Positions 5,328 to 5,784 of a DNA stretch of 5,784 nucleotides are shown piece after piece (within the stretch, counting starts at the first letter, position 1; each line of letters starts with the position of its first letter). The DNA is taken from the NCBI GenBank assembly GCA_947374705.1, contig CANCDA010000157.1:1-5784 (forward strand), given 5' to 3'. A model generated the notes under the pieces. It was not told the origin of the DNA. It worked only from the letters and a program-made list of their open reading frames with translations, and ran no database searches. The DNA comes from Comamonadaceae bacterium (GTDB lineage: Bacteria; Pseudomonadota; Gammaproteobacteria; Burkholderiales; Burkholderiaceae_C). Made by a program: the position numbers and the translations under genes.

Positions 5328-5784
5328 TTGAAAAATACGTTCGCCTGCGCGTTGGATGCAATTTTGAGTTTTAAAAATTCAAGTGCACGTTTGCCCTTAC
5401 GCAAACTCATGGCCGTGGCCGGCGCGCTCCTGCTGCTGGGCGGCGGCGGGGCTTATGCCGTGGCGACTGCGGTGGTGTCCCTGGTACCTGATGCCTCCCA
5501 ACTGCCCGTGCGCGAGCTCAGCGAGTCGGTGCAGCCTTTGCCGCTCACGGCTCAGTCTGAGGTGCTTGAAGCCCATCGCCAAACGCTGTTTCGCTCAGAC
5601 ATCACCCGCTCCAGCGACACCGCAGACACCTTGCTCAAACGCTTGGGGCTGGACGACCCGAGCGCCGCCGCTTTTTTGCGCGCCGACACCATCAGCCAGC
5701 AGAATTTGATGGGCCGCTCAGGACGCAGCCTGACCGTTGAAGCCAGCGCGACCAACACACTGCTCAAACTCAGCGCCCGTTGGA
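5328..5784 (+). CDS. N-terminal part of a membrane-anchored M23-type peptidase-like protein (partial)
   Basis: The first 152 codons are present and the gene runs off the window. TTG 5328 (MKNTFACALDAILSF...) is preferred: GGGG (5316-5319) lies eight bases upstream, and it keeps the basic segment RLPLRK before the membrane segment at residues about 28-53 (MAVAGALLLLGGGGAYAVAT). ATG 5409 would start inside the hydrophobic stretch. The periplasmic part has LPVRELSESVQPL and FRSDITRSSDTADTLLKRLG, then RADTISQQNLMGRSGRSL. This matches the OapA/Csd3-like N-terminal region of Burkholderiales M23 lysostaphin-type peptidases, which cut peptidoglycan cross-links. The zinc-binding M23 domain would lie beyond the window, so catalysis cannot be judged. 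The call also rests on the remembered order tyrS, M23 gene, anmK in betaproteobacteria. Confidence 0.75.
   Translation, partial: MKNTFACALDAILSFKNSSARLPLRKLMAVAGALLLLGGGGAYAVATAVVSLVPDASQLPVRELSESVQPLPLTAQSEVLEAHRQTLFRSDITRSSDTADTLLKRLGLDDPSAAAFLRADTISQQNLMGRSGRSLTVEASATNTLLKLSARW

Noticed and set aside
5409..5784. ATG 5409 as the start of the M23-like gene.
   Set aside because: It would begin within the hydrophobic segment and drop the basic residues RLPLRK that normally precede it. The upstream TTG with GGGG spacing fits better, although TTG use remains unproven.

Overview
The window looks like chromosomal DNA of a betaproteobacterium in the Burkholderiales, most likely a Comamonadaceae-type genome. 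The grounds are protein style and gene order: a UbiH-like tail, a DsbC-like protein and an M61 peptidase in series, and tyrS divergent from an M23-type peptidase gene. Housekeeping genes are GC-rich and tightly spaced. This is recognition from memory, not a database result.

Layout. Bases 1-81 hold the last 26 codons of a gene that is probably a UbiH/UbiF-type FAD hydroxylase. It is followed with almost no gap by a periplasmic DsbC-like thiol:disulfide protein (to 813) and a 595-residue M61-family metallopeptidase with a C-terminal PDZ-like segment (838-2625). These three read as one co-directional unit. An 8-bp-stem palindromic repeat of the 'ATTCCCGC...GCGGGAAT' type sits just after the M61 stop codon.

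Bases about 2660-3948 are an accessory island between two convergent conserved genes. It contains a decayed fragment resembling an IS3-type transposase C-terminus (2704-2862). After it comes a complete type II toxin-antitoxin operon: a RelB/DinJ-family antitoxin (3083-3361) overlapping a YafQ-family mRNA interferase (3333-3662). The operon is preceded by a perfect 17-bp palindrome that covers a TACAAT -10-like box. The whole module is bracketed by two 52-bp direct repeats (2923-2974 and 3829-3880, one mismatch, 906 bp apart), so it looks like a discrete unit that was gained, and that could be lost by repeat recombination.

On the minus strand, tyrS (5187-3949) encodes tyrosyl-tRNA synthetase with intact HIGH and KMSKS motifs. 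It is divergent from the 5' part of a membrane-anchored, M23-peptidase-like envelope protein (from about 5328 to beyond the window end), which probably begins with TTG. The shared spacer holds a perfect hairpin and AT-rich promoter-like sequence.

No tRNA, rRNA, CRISPR array or complete insertion sequence is visible. The most interesting part is the repeat-flanked toxin-antitoxin island and its unusual leader. The gene families themselves are known.
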